A DNA stretch of 64,000 nucleotides from Desulfovibrio sp. MES5 (lineage in GTDB: Bacteria > Desulfobacterota > Desulfovibrionia > Desulfovibrionales > Desulfovibrionaceae): the NCBI RefSeq assembly GCF_002237645.1, contig NZ_MJUZ01000004.1, positions 1 through 64,000 on the forward strand, given 5' to 3'. The translations under genes were made by a program, and so were the position numbers. The notes beneath the pieces are model-generated. The model was not told where the DNA came from and ran no database searches. It saw only the letters and a list, made by a program, of their open reading frames with translations. This document shows positions 52,174 through 61,037 of the stretch, one piece after another; position 1 is the first letter of the stretch, and every line of letters starts with the position of its first letter.

Positions 52174-55100
52174 CTACTTCTGGAGTATGCCTATGAGCTT
52201 GTCCATAGTGGCGGCGGCGTCGCCAAGCATCATGATGACGCCGGGCTTGCCGTACAGGGTGTTGTCCACCCCGGCATAGCCGGGCTTGTCGTCATAGTTG
52301 CAGATGATGACGTTCTTGGCCTCGCCAGCCTTGAGGATGGGCATGCCATAAATGGGCGTGCCTTCGGCCGTGTTGGCCGCAGGGTTCACCACGTCGTTGG
52401 CCCCGATGACGATGGCCAGATCGGCTTCGGCAAACATCGGATTAACGACATCCATTTCAAGCAGGTGTTCGTAATCCACATTGGCTTCGGCAAGCAGCAC
52501 GTTCATGTGGCCGGGCATGCGTCCCGCAACCGGGTGGATGCCATAGCTCACCTTGACGCCCTTGGATTCCAGCAGGTCGGCAAGCTGCTTGACCTTATGC
52601 TGGGCCTGGGCAAGGGCCATGCCGTAGCCGGGCACGATAACAACGCTCTTGGCATCCCTGAGAACCTGATCCACCTGATCTCCGCCAGCCGGAGCCGCCG
52701 CAGGCGCCGGGCTTTCGCCCTGCGCGTAGGCCAGCAGCTTGTCAAAGCTCTTGGAGGCGTCGCCCGTCATGAGGATCACGCCCTCGCGGGTATACAGGGG
52801 GTTGGGCACCCCGGCGTAGCCCGGCTTGTCGTCGTAGTTGCAGATGATGATGTTCTTGGCTTCTTCTGCCTTGAGGATGGGCATGCCGTAGATGGGCGTG
52901 CCCTCCGCGCTGTTGGCCGCAGGGTTCACCACGTCGTTGGCGCCCACGATGACCACAAGGTCGGCATCGGCGAACATCGGGTTTACCGTGTCCATTTCAA
53001 GCAAATGTTCGTAATCCACATTGGCTTCGGCGAGCAGCACGTTCATGTGGCCGGGCATGCGCCCCGCCACGGGATGGATGCCGTAGCTCACCTTGGCTCC
53101 CTTGCTTTCCAGAAGGTCGGCAAGCTGCTTGACCTTGTACTGGGCCTGGGCAAGAGCCATGCCGTAACCGGGCACGATAACCACATTTTTGGCGTTCTGC
53201 ACCAGCTTGGCGACCGCGGCTTCCTTGCTGTCGCCGCCGGATGGGGCGGCGGCTGCAGGGCTTTCGCCCTGAGCGAAGCTCACCAGGCGGTCCACGGTCT
53301 TGGCCGCGTCGCCCGTCATGAGGATTACGCCCTCGCGGGTATACAGGGGGTTGGGCACGCCAGCGTAGCCCGGCTTGTCGTCATAGTTGCAGATGATGAT
53401 GCCCTTGGCTTCTTCGGCCTTGAGGATAGGCATGCCGTAGATGGGCGTTCCCTCGGCGGTGTTGGCCGCAGGATTCACCACGTCGTTGGCCCCGATGACC
53501 ACCACAAGGTCGGATTCCGCAAACATCGGGTTCACGGTATCCATTTCGAGCAGGTTTTCGTAGTCCACATTGGCTTCGGCGAGCAGCACGTTCATATGGC
53601 CGGGCATGCGCCCCGCCACGGGATGGATGCCGTAGCTCACCTTGACGCCCTTGGCTTCCAGCGTGTCCGCAAGCTGCTTGACCTTGTGTTGGGCCTGGGC
53701 AAGGGCCATACCGTAGCCTGGCACGATAACAACGCTCTTGGCGTTCTGCACCAGCTTTGCGGCCGCAGCTTCCTTGCTGTCTCCGCCGGACGAGGCGGCG
53801 TTTTCTTCGGCCGGGGCATTGCCCTGGGCGTAGTGCAGCAGGGTATCAAAGGTCTTGGCCGCGTCGCCCAGCATGAGATGCACGCCAGCGCGCTCATACA
53901 GGGGGTTGGGCACGCCGGCGTAACCCGGCTTGCTGTCATAGTTGCAAATGATGATGTTCTTGGCCTTTTCGGCATCAAGGATCGGCATGCCGTAAATGGG
54001 CGTGCCTTCCGCGCTGTTGGCCGCAGGGTTCACCACGTCGTTGGCGCCCACGATGACCACAAGGTCGGCATCGGCGAACATCGGGTTTACCGTGTCCATT
54101 TCAAGCAGGTGTTCGTAATCCACATTGGCTTCGGCGAGCAGCACGTTCATGTGGCCGGGCATGCGCCCCGCCACGGGATGGATGCCGTAGCTCACCTTGG
54201 CTCCCTTGCTTTCCAGAAGGTCGGCAAGCTGCTTGACCTTGTACTGGGCCTGGGCAAGAGCCATGCCGTAACCGGGCACGATAACCACATTTTTGGCGTT
54301 CTGGACCAGTTTGGCCACTTCGGCCTCAGTGGATTTGACAGGAACCGGGGCAGCGGCGGCGGCTTTGGGCGCGGCCCCACGGGCGGGCGTGACCACAGAG
54401 GATTCGCCAAGCAGGATGGACAGCAGCTTTCTGTTCATGGCCTTGCACATGATGCGCGTCAGCAAAAAGCCCGAAGAACCGATGATGCCGCCAATGGCCA
54501 CCAGCAGGGGATCGCTCACCGCAAAACCCGCAATGGCAGCGCAGACGCCGCCCATAGAGTTCAGCAGCGAAATGGTGATGGGCATGTCGGCTCCGCCCAC
54601 GCGGATGGTGAACCCGATGCCAAAGGCCGTGCCCGACAAAAGCATCATGAAGATGAAAAAGCCGAACAAAAAGTGCGGAAACACCGTGCCCATAAGCACG
54701 GAAAATCCCATAACGCCCAGAATGGACAGGATGATCCGGGTATGGTCGGGCAGGATAATGGGTTTTTGCGGCAGGATCTGATGCAGTTTGCCTGCTGCCA
54801 CAAAGGAGCCGGTAATGGTGGTCATGCCCATGGCCATGGCCAGGCAGGCGCTGCCGCGCTCAAAGGCCGTGGGCGCACCCGTGTCCGTCAGGACAAGAAA
54901 GCTCACAATGGCCGCTGCGCCGCCGCCGATGCCGTGCAGAAAGGCGACCATCTGCGGCATCTGGATCATCTTGACCTTGTTGGACAGGGTAAGCCCCAGC
55001 GTCATACCCACGGCAATGGCCAGCCAAAGCGTGGGAGACGTCATGGAGCCGTCCTTGAACATGGTCACAAGAATGGCGAGGCCCATGGCCGAGGCGCAAA

Positions 55101-55206
55101 AAAGATTGCCCTTGACCGCAGTGGGAACCTTGTTCATGAGGCGCAGACCAAAGAGTACCGACGCCACAAGAAGTCCGGCAATGATGTTGTAGGTTAGTGC
55201 ATTCAT
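52174..55206 (-). CDS. pntB: Proton-translocating transhydrogenase beta subunit with four tandem dIII domains
   Basis: Inner-membrane subunit of the proton-pumping NAD(P)+ transhydrogenase. Residues 1-280 form the usual membrane domain (LTYNIIAGLLVASVLFGLRL, FLHGIGGGAAAIVSFL, GGADMPITISLLNSMGG). Normal PntB then has one NADP(H)-binding domain III and ends near 460; this protein has 1010 residues and four. The VPGYGMALAQAQ motif occurs at residues 310, 495, 678 and 858, each followed by IHPVAGRMPGHMNVLLAEA, VGANDVVNPAAN or IGANDVVNPAAN, and PGYAGV. Linkers are Ala/Pro/Ser-rich. The frame is open throughout. Where E. coli has KRSMNTGYAG, all four copies read NYDxKPGYAG, losing the Lys-Arg that binds the NADP 2'-phosphate. 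Third gene of the pntAA-pntAB-pntB operon. Confidence 0.95.
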   Translation of the reverse strand: MNALTYNIIAGLLVASVLFGLRLMNKVPTAVKGNLFCASAMGLAILVTMFKDGSMTSPTLWLAIAVGMTLGLTLSNKVKMIQMPQMVAFLHGIGGGAAAIVSFLVLTDTGAPTAFERGSACLAMAMGMTTITGSFVAAGKLHQILPQKPIILPDHTRIILSILGVMGFSVLMGTVFPHFLFGFFIFMMLLSGTAFGIGFTIRVGGADMPITISLLNSMGGVCAAIAGFAVSDPLLVAIGGIIGSSGFLLTRIMCKAMNRKLLSILLGESSVVTPARGAAPKAAAAAPVPVKSTEAEVAKLVQNAKNVVIVPGYGMALAQAQYKVKQLADLLESKGAKVSYGIHPVAGRMPGHMNVLLAEANVDYEHLLEMDTVNPMFADADLVVIVGANDVVNPAANSAEGTPIYGMPILDAEKAKNIIICNYDSKPGYAGVPNPLYERAGVHLMLGDAAKTFDTLLHYAQGNAPAEENAASSGGDSKEAAAAKLVQNAKSVVIVPGYGMALAQAQHKVKQLADTLEAKGVKVSYGIHPVAGRMPGHMNVLLAEANVDYENLLEMDTVNPMFAESDLVVVIGANDVVNPAANTAEGTPIYGMPILKAEEAKGIIICNYDDKPGYAGVPNPLYTREGVILMTGDAAKTVDRLVSFAQGESPAAAAPSGGDSKEAAVAKLVQNAKNVVIVPGYGMALAQAQYKVKQLADLLESKGAKVSYGIHPVAGRMPGHMNVLLAEANVDYEHLLEMDTVNPMFADADLVVIVGANDVVNPAANSAEGTPIYGMPILKAEEAKNIIICNYDDKPGYAGVPNPLYTREGVILMTGDASKSFDKLLAYAQGESPAPAAAPAGGDQVDQVLRDAKSVVIVPGYGMALAQAQHKVKQLADLLESKGVKVSYGIHPVAGRMPGHMNVLLAEANVDYEHLLEMDVVNPMFAEADLAIVIGANDVVNPAANTAEGTPIYGMPILKAGEAKNVIICNYDDKPGYAGVDNTLYGKPGVIMMLGDAAATMDKLIGILQK

Positions 55207-55261
55207 GTCACAGCAACCCTTTCTTCTGATTTATGGTTGTAGCAAAGGCCAGAATGAAGGG

Positions 55262-55543
55262 TTACTTCTTTTTCCCGGCGACCATTCGAAGCATTTTGTG
55301 AGTAATGTCAAACCCGCCGAAAACGTTCACAATGGCCATGGCGACGGAAATGGCGCCCAGGATGGTGAAAAAGACGGAGCCCGCAAGATAGGTCGCCGTC
55401 ACCGCACCAAGAATGATGACGCCCGAAAGGGCATTCATGGCCGACATCAGGGGCGTGTGCAGCAGGCTTGGCACATGGCTGATGATCTTGTAGCCGAGCA
55501 GCGTCGCAGCAACGAACACTGCCAGCAGGGTAATTGGGGTCAT
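55262..55543 (-). CDS. pntAB: Transhydrogenase alpha-2 membrane subunit
   Basis: A 93-residue membrane protein equal to the C-terminal membrane part of E. coli PntA, encoded separately as in Rhodospirillum and many anaerobes. Three membrane segments are visible (ITLLAVFVAATLLGYKIIS, ALSGVIILGAVTATYLAG, FFTILGAISVAMAIVNVFGGF), ending in HKMLRMVAGKKK. Lies 55 bp before pntB and 198 bp after pntAA, the larger gap holding a B-like repeat. Confidence 0.93.
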   Translation of the reverse strand: MTPITLLAVFVAATLLGYKIISHVPSLLHTPLMSAMNALSGVIILGAVTATYLAGSVFFTILGAISVAMAIVNVFGGFDITHKMLRMVAGKKK

Positions 55544-55624
55544 ATGCTCTTCCTTGAATTTTTTTTCCGGGGCCTATGCGGGATGCCCGGGCGGCAAGCG
55601 CCGTCCGGGCACTTTCGCTGTAAC

Positions 55625-55745
55625 CCAGAGCATGTGCCTTTGAAAAAGTCCACATGCCCTGTCGCTGCACGGGAGTGCAGCGCGCCGCTAGCGGCGTGGA
55701 GTCTGCCGGAAATGCCATTTCCGGCAGACTGGCGCTCGGTTCTAC
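55625..55745 (-). repeat. B-like repeat, partial, inside the pnt operon
   Basis: Parallels inverted B copy 2: GAGCATGTGCCTTTGAAAAAG, then GCTGCACGGGAGTGCAGC, GCGCCGCTAGCGGCG and AGTCTGCCGGAAAT / ATTTCCGGCAGACT stems, but lacks the outermost hairpin. It fills the pntAA-pntAB gap, so it is transcribed with the operon and may act as an mRNA-stabilising or attenuating element. Confidence 0.75.
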
Positions 55746-56914
55746 AGTCCCATGGCCTCACGCGCGCCACGGTGGACAATCTGCTTGTCGATGGTGGTCA
55801 GCGTGGATTCGATAATGGGATCGCTCTTGTCCAGCACAATCTTGCCGTCCTTGGCCAGGAAGGAAAGCAGCTGGTACACGTTGTTGGCGAACATCCAGGT
55901 GGAGCTCGTGGGCATCATGCCGGGGATGTTCTTGGTGCCGTCAATGGTCACGCCGTGCTTGACCACCACTTCACCAGCCTCGGTCAACTCGCAGTTGCCG
56001 CCCTGGTCAATGGAGATGTCAACGATGCTGGAGCCGGGAGCCATAGAGGCCACCATATCTCCGGTGATCAGGATGGGGGCCAGCTTGCCGGGGATCAGGG
56101 CGGACAGGATGATGATGTCCGAATCCTTCACCAGGGGCTTCAGGGCCTCACGTTCCTTGCTCAGCCATTCATCGCTCAGGCGCTGGGCATAGCCGCCTTC
56201 GCCAATGGCCACATCGGCGGGCACGCCCACGTCAAAGCACTTGGCGCCAAGGCTCGTGGACTGTTCGCGCGCGTCGGGCCGGATGTCCACGGCGGTTACC
56301 ACAGCGCCAAGGCGCTTGGCGGTGGCGACGGCCTGAAGGCCCGCCACGCCCGTGCCGATGACCAGCACGTTGGCGGGTTTGATGACGCCCACGGCCGTGC
56401 CCACCATGGGCATGAACTTGGCCAGGCGGTTGGCGGCCATGAGCACGCCCTTGTAGCCGGCCACAGTGCTCATGGAGGTCAGGGCGTCCATGCCCTGAGC
56501 GCGCGAAATACGCGGGATGCCGTCAAGCGTGATGCTGATCACGCCCGTGGCCGCCAGCTTTTTCATCATTTCATGGTTCACCGGCGCGGCGGGATGCAGG
56601 AACGTGATCAGGTACTGGCCGTCACGCACCATTTCCGCTTCGTGCTTGTTCACCTTTTTATTGAACAGGGGTTCCTTGACCTTCAGGATCACGTCGGCCT
56701 TGGCAAAGATTTCCTGAACGTCTTCAATAATCTTGCCGCCAGCTTCAACATAAGCGGCGTCTGGGAAAAACGCGCCGTCGCCCGCCCCCTCCTCGACCAG
56801 AACTGTGGCCCCTTCGCCAACCATCTTCTTGACGGTATCAGGAGTTGCGGACACGCGGCGTTCGCCGTGCATGATTTCCATCGGCACACCGATAGTCATA
56901 CCCTGAAACTTCAT
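55742..56914 (-). CDS. pntAA: Transhydrogenase alpha-1 subunit (NAD(H)-binding domain I)
   Basis: A 390-residue soluble subunit homologous to alanine dehydrogenase. Start IGVPMEIMHGERRVSATPDTV; NAD site VLVIGTGVAGLQAVATAKRLGA with AVDIRPDAREQ; RPDAREQSTSLGAKC precedes the mobile loop region; VDISIDQGGNCELT and the proton-channel-facing SDIIILSALIPGKLAP follow. Binds NAD(H) and passes hydride to domain III of PntB. AAGGAG precedes the ATG. First of the three pnt genes, 100 bp downstream of the CycA-like gene. Confidence 0.95.
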   Translation of the reverse strand: MKFQGMTIGVPMEIMHGERRVSATPDTVKKMVGEGATVLVEEGAGDGAFFPDAAYVEAGGKIIEDVQEIFAKADVILKVKEPLFNKKVNKHEAEMVRDGQYLITFLHPAAPVNHEMMKKLAATGVISITLDGIPRISRAQGMDALTSMSTVAGYKGVLMAANRLAKFMPMVGTAVGVIKPANVLVIGTGVAGLQAVATAKRLGAVVTAVDIRPDAREQSTSLGAKCFDVGVPADVAIGEGGYAQRLSDEWLSKEREALKPLVKDSDIIILSALIPGKLAPILITGDMVASMAPGSSIVDISIDQGGNCELTEAGEVVVKHGVTIDGTKNIPGMMPTSSTWMFANNVYQLLSFLAKDGKIVLDKSDPIIESTLTTIDKQIVHRGAREAMGL

Positions 56915-57014
56915 TATAAGACTCCTTGAGACGTTAGAGACTCTTTATCTCTTGTGCGGCAGCCGACGCCCAACGCGCGGTTGTCGCCACACTGTACTGG
57001 ACATGTTGCTGTTA

Positions 57015-58397
57015 CTAAGCGTCTTTCTTGTTCCAACCGAGCAGGTTGTACACAATGTTGATGCCGATAATCCAAAGCGGCCCAACTATCATGGCGATGC
57101 GTGTGGATTCACCAATGGTGAGAATCACGCACACGAACACCAGGCCGACCAGGGCGAAATAGTTGGAGTAGGGATACCAGGGCATTTTGTACGCGATCTT
57201 GGCCGTTTCTTCCGGCGACTTGCTGGCACGGGACTTCATCTGAACGATGATGATGGTTCCCCATATCCACAAGGCGGCGAAGGTGGCAATGCTGGTTACG
57301 ATGATAAACACTTCTTCAGGCACGATATAGTTGAGGAACACGCCGATAAGCATGATGCACGAAGACACCAGGATACCGCGCGCGGGCACGTTGGCCTTGC
57401 TGGTCTGGGCAAAATACTGCGGAGCGCGTTTTTGCAGAGCCAGGTTGTAAAGCATGCGCCCGTTGCTGTAGATGCCGCTGTTGCAGGAAGACAGCGCGGC
57501 GGTGGCCACCACGAAGTTGATGATGCCCGCAGCCGCGGCGATGCCGATGTTCTTGAAGGTCAGCACAAAGGGGCTGCCGTGCACGCCGATTTCATTCCAG
57601 GGGAAGATGCTCATGATGACGAACAGAGCGCCGATGTAGAACACGAGGATACGCCACAGCACCTTGTTGATGGCTGAGGGGATGGATTTTTCAGGGTTGC
57701 AGGCCTCACCTGCGGTGACGCCGATGAGCTCAATGCCCAAAAATGCGAACATGACCATTGATAGGGCCATAAACACGCCTGTCATGCCATTGGGCAAAAA
57801 GCCGCCTTCAAGGGCGTACAGGTTGGTGATGCCCGTGGGCACGCCGCCATGGCCGATGCCGAACAGGATAATGCCAAGACCAATGGCGATCATTGCGATA
57901 ATGACCACAACCTTGATGAGCGCGAACCAGAATTCGAATTCGCCGAAAAGCTTTACGGAAATGAGGTTGACGGTTGTCATGGCCACCAGTGCCAACAAGG
58001 CCGGTATCCACTGTGGCAAGTCCGGCCACCAGAAGGTGCAGTACACGCCCACAGCCGTGATTTCGGCCATACCAGTGATGATCCACATGAACCAGTAGGT
58101 CCAGCCGGTTATGTAGCCCATGCGCGGGCCCATGAACATATTCGCATACGCGCTGAACGAGCCGGACACGGGATAGGCGACAGCAATTTCACCGAGGGCG
58201 CGCATCACAAAGAAGATGACGGCCGCGCCGATGAGGTATGACAGCAACAGGCCCGGGCCAGCTGTTCTGATAGCCGTGCTTGAACCCAGGAACAGGCCGA
58301 CGCCGATGGCCCCGCCGATGGCGATAAGCTGAATATGTCTAGACTCCAACCCTCGGGTTAGTGTTTCACCAGTTACGCTTTTGTTTTCGCTCGACAT
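57015..58397 (-). CDS. Amino-acid permease, CycA/ProY-like (APC superfamily)
   Basis: A 460-residue 12-TM proton symporter. The start region RHIQLIAIGGAIGVGLFLGSS, GWTYWFMWIITGMAEITAVG, KLFGEFEFWFALIKV and the ELIGVTAGEACNPEKSIPSAI block match E. coli CycA and ProY closely. Its neighbour is alanine racemase, so D-/L-alanine, D-serine or glycine uptake (CycA-type) is the best guess; ProY-like proline transport is the alternative. AAGGAGAA precedes the ATG at 58397; a longer frame to 58448 is unlikely. Confidence 0.87.
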   Translation of the reverse strand: MSSENKSVTGETLTRGLESRHIQLIAIGGAIGVGLFLGSSTAIRTAGPGLLLSYLIGAAVIFFVMRALGEIAVAYPVSGSFSAYANMFMGPRMGYITGWTYWFMWIITGMAEITAVGVYCTFWWPDLPQWIPALLALVAMTTVNLISVKLFGEFEFWFALIKVVVIIAMIAIGLGIILFGIGHGGVPTGITNLYALEGGFLPNGMTGVFMALSMVMFAFLGIELIGVTAGEACNPEKSIPSAINKVLWRILVFYIGALFVIMSIFPWNEIGVHGSPFVLTFKNIGIAAAAGIINFVVATAALSSCNSGIYSNGRMLYNLALQKRAPQYFAQTSKANVPARGILVSSCIMLIGVFLNYIVPEEVFIIVTSIATFAALWIWGTIIIVQMKSRASKSPEETAKIAYKMPWYPYSNYFALVGLVFVCVILTIGESTRIAMIVGPLWIIGINIVYNLLGWNKKDA

Positions 58398-58616
58398 ATG
58401 TTCTCCTTGCAAAACCGTGAACGAGTTTGAATGCCAATCCTTAGACAACGAGGTTTCGTGAGTGGGGGGAGCCTCCTTTTTCCTCTTGATGTAGTGTATG
58501 TATCTCGGGCAGGGACCCGGTCATCCGCATATGACCGAAGTCGTCCGACCACGGGAAGCTACGGCATTCTCCTCATACAAAATGTTGCAGGCGATGATAT
58601 ATGAACGACAACAGGT

Positions 58617-59732
58617 TCATTCCACGTACACCCTGGGCACACGCTTGCCCACCATGCACACGACTTCGTAATTGATGGTGCCGAGATGCGCGGCGATTTC
58701 ATCGGCGGGCAGTTCGGGGCCGCCGAAGAGCAGCACTTCATCATCTGCGCGGACATCAGGGATATGGCTCACGTCGGCCATGCACTGGTCCATGCAGATG
58801 CGTCCAACCACGGGCGCGCGCTCGCCCCGCACCAAGACCTCGGCCTTTTTGCTGAGCATGCGCGTATACCCGTCAGCGTAGCCGATGGGTATGGTGGCAA
58901 GGAGACTGTCTTTCTGCGTATGAAAAATACTGCCATAGCTCACGCCCACGCCGGGCGGAACCTGCTTGACCATGGCCAGCCGCGCCTTGAGGCGCATGGC
59001 GGGGCGCAGTTCAATGGGGATGGGGCATTCGTCCGAGGGCTTTAATCCGTAAAGGATTATGCCCGCCCTGACCATATCAAGCTGGGCCTCTGGCATGGAA
59101 AGTATGGCGGCGCTGTTGGCGCAATGCCGGATGGCAAGGCGTATGCCGGATGCCTCCACCGCCGCCATGGCAGCCTGAAACCGCTCAAACTGTTTGAGGC
59201 AGTACGAGCGATCGGCGCTGTCCGAACTGGCAAAATGGGTAAACATGCCCTCAAGCACAATGTTATCAAGGCTGGACACGTAGGAGCAGAAGGCCGCCGC
59301 TTCTTCGGGGCGCACGCCGATGCGCGTCATGCCCGTGTCAACCTTGACGTGCACCTTGACGGACATGCCAAGCCCGACTGCAGCCGCTGAAAGGGCGTCC
59401 GCCTGTTCCTTGCTGAAAATGGTCTGGGTAATGTGGTTGCTGACCACGAAAGACGCCGCCTGCGGCGGCGTATAACCAAGTATGAGAATGGGCACGGTAA
59501 TGCCCGCAGCGCGTAGTGCTGCTGCCTCATCCAGAATGGCCACGCCAAAATAGCCCGCGCCCAGAGCCACGGCTTCATGGGCCAGGGGCACTGCTCCGTG
59601 TCCATACCCGTCTGCTTTAATGATGGGGCAGAATATCACTCCAGGCTTAAGCAGCGACCTGATCTGGCGCATGTTATGCCGCAGTGCTGAAAGACTTATT
59701 TCCGCCCACACCGGTCTGTCAAAACTGACCAC
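58617..59732 (-). CDS. alr: Alanine racemase
   Basis: PLP enzyme that makes D-alanine for peptidoglycan, 371 residues. PLP Lys39 is in PIIKADGYGHGA, the second catalytic base Tyr in GVSYGSIFHTQ, and conserved MTRIGVRPEEA, HCANSAAIL and VGRICMDQCM are present. GTG 59732 is preferred because GGGAGG lies 6 bases before it; a TTG at 59759 would add nine residues. Located 219 bp upstream of the CycA-like permease in the same direction, suggesting a D-/L-alanine utilisation or cell-wall context. Confidence 0.93.
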   Translation of the reverse strand: MVSFDRPVWAEISLSALRHNMRQIRSLLKPGVIFCPIIKADGYGHGAVPLAHEAVALGAGYFGVAILDEAAALRAAGITVPILILGYTPPQAASFVVSNHITQTIFSKEQADALSAAAVGLGMSVKVHVKVDTGMTRIGVRPEEAAAFCSYVSSLDNIVLEGMFTHFASSDSADRSYCLKQFERFQAAMAAVEASGIRLAIRHCANSAAILSMPEAQLDMVRAGIILYGLKPSDECPIPIELRPAMRLKARLAMVKQVPPGVGVSYGSIFHTQKDSLLATIPIGYADGYTRMLSKKAEVLVRGERAPVVGRICMDQCMADVSHIPDVRADDEVLLFGGPELPADEIAAHLGTINYEVVCMVGKRVPRVYVE

Positions 59733-60473
59733 AACGTCCTCCCGTTCCGGATACAGCAATATCCACGGCTGACATTATCAGTATATGGGCACGATAACCC
59801 ATATAAAATCCTGCCTATGGACACGTGAAACTATATATTAAAAAAATAAACCCATCATACATAGTTATTTTTCAACAATCAGCGCCTGAAAAAACGTTTC
59901 AGCATACGTCAAAACATTTTCTGAAAAAAATTCAACATATTCTGTTTGCGACACTAAATTTATAAAAAAGCCTGATATCTGCTTTCAAAATTTTATTGCT
60001 TTGATGTCAGGATATATACAAGTGATACCATGAGTGTCTCATTATGTCCATGCTTGCAAAAAAATTTGCAGCAATTCTTTGTCAGCCATCTTACTGCGCA
60101 GCACCAACATCCTTTTTTTTCACGGTATTAGCATAAAAAACACATTTTTCGGCCACAAAAAACAGTTAACGCCTGCCCGTCGCTGGCTGCAAAAAAACTT
60201 CAAGCCACTCATATCCAAAGCTGGACTGGTTCGTAAAAATCCGCGCTGCTGGCTGCTCCCGCGTCTCTGCGGGTCGATCAATCAACCAAGCGCCGCCGTC
60301 TTTTCTGCGCGCTGCATTTACAAAAGTTTGTAAGCAGCCCTTTTCAACATAAGCATTTATAACCACAAGATTTATCAACTAATTTTCAAACGTGATAAAA
60401 TGCTTTCATTTTATTTCAATAATTTCAGTGTATTAACTTTGTATCAGAAAAAAATTCCTGTCATTTCTTCCAA
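59733..60473. other. AT-rich intergenic island
   Basis: About 740 bp, far more AT-rich than the rest of the window, between alr and the fumarase beta gene. Small dyads occur (CTGAAAAAACGTTTCAG near 59886). Short frames (for example GTG 60034 to 60333) have no ribosome site or similarity. Likely holds the alr promoter; may be horizontally acquired or a binding region for a nucleoid protein. Confidence 0.55.
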
Positions 60474-61037
60474 CTACACACGTCGATATGGCTGTTGCCC
60501 CATTTCATAATAATTGCCGCCTTCAGCATCCATAACCACAATGGCGGGGAAGTCCTCCACCTCAAGGGCGGCCAGAGCTTCCGGCCCCAGGTCGTCATAG
60601 GCCAGCACCGTGTATTTTTTGATGCTGCGCGCCACCAGCGCCCCTGCGCCGCCAATGGCCGCCAGATAGGGCGCGCCAAAACGCCGAATGGCTTCCGCCA
60701 CTTCTGCGCTGCGATAGCCCTTGCCTATCATGCCCTTGAGGCCCAGTTCCAGCAGCTGCGGCGTATAGGCGTCCATGCGGCCGGATGTGGTTGGCCCGGC
60801 TGCGCCGATGACCTGCCCCGGACGCGCGGGGCTTGGCCCCAGATAGTAGACCACCGCGCCCTGCAAATCCACGGGCAGGGGCTCGCCCTTTGCCAGGCTT
60901 TCAACCATGCGTTTGTGCGCGGCGTCGCGCGCGGCCAGCACCGTACCGGTAATAAGCACCCTGTCGCCCGCCTTCAACGAGCGGGCGGTGGCGTCATCAA
61001 AGGGAGCCGTGACGCGCCTGATGTTCTGATCTGCCAT
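60474..61037 (-). CDS. Class I fumarase/L-tartrate dehydratase beta subunit
   Basis: A 187-residue Fe-S hydro-lyase C-terminal (beta) subunit that completes the active site with the alpha subunit. GDRVLITGTVLAARDAAHKR, YYLGPSPARPGQVIGAAGP, the substrate-binding GPTTSGRMD and the catalytic loop MIGKGYRS are intact. Converts fumarate and malate (or dehydrates tartrate). AGGAGA precedes the ATG; the frame extends 18 bases further but without a better start. The alpha gene lies 249 bp upstream, an unusually wide gap occupied by repeat sequence. Confidence 0.93.
   Translation of the reverse strand: MADQNIRRVTAPFDDATARSLKAGDRVLITGTVLAARDAAHKRMVESLAKGEPLPVDLQGAVVYYLGPSPARPGQVIGAAGPTTSGRMDAYTPQLLELGLKGMIGKGYRSAEVAEAIRRFGAPYLAAIGGAGALVARSIKKYTVLAYDDLGPEALAALEVEDFPAIVVMDAEGGNYYEMGQQPYRRV

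Noticed and set aside
52087..55197. 1036-residue open frame antisense to pntB
   Set aside because: It mirrors the codon bias and repeats of pntB; the translation is His/Val/Gly-rich with no family similarity, and pntB has all the conserved motifs.
55205..56929. 574-residue plus-strand frame opposite pntAB/pntAA
   Set aside because: Antisense shadow of high-GC coding DNA; no recognisable domain.
60034..60333. 99-residue frame in the AT-rich island
   Set aside because: GTG start without ribosome site, no similarity recognised, low-quality composition.
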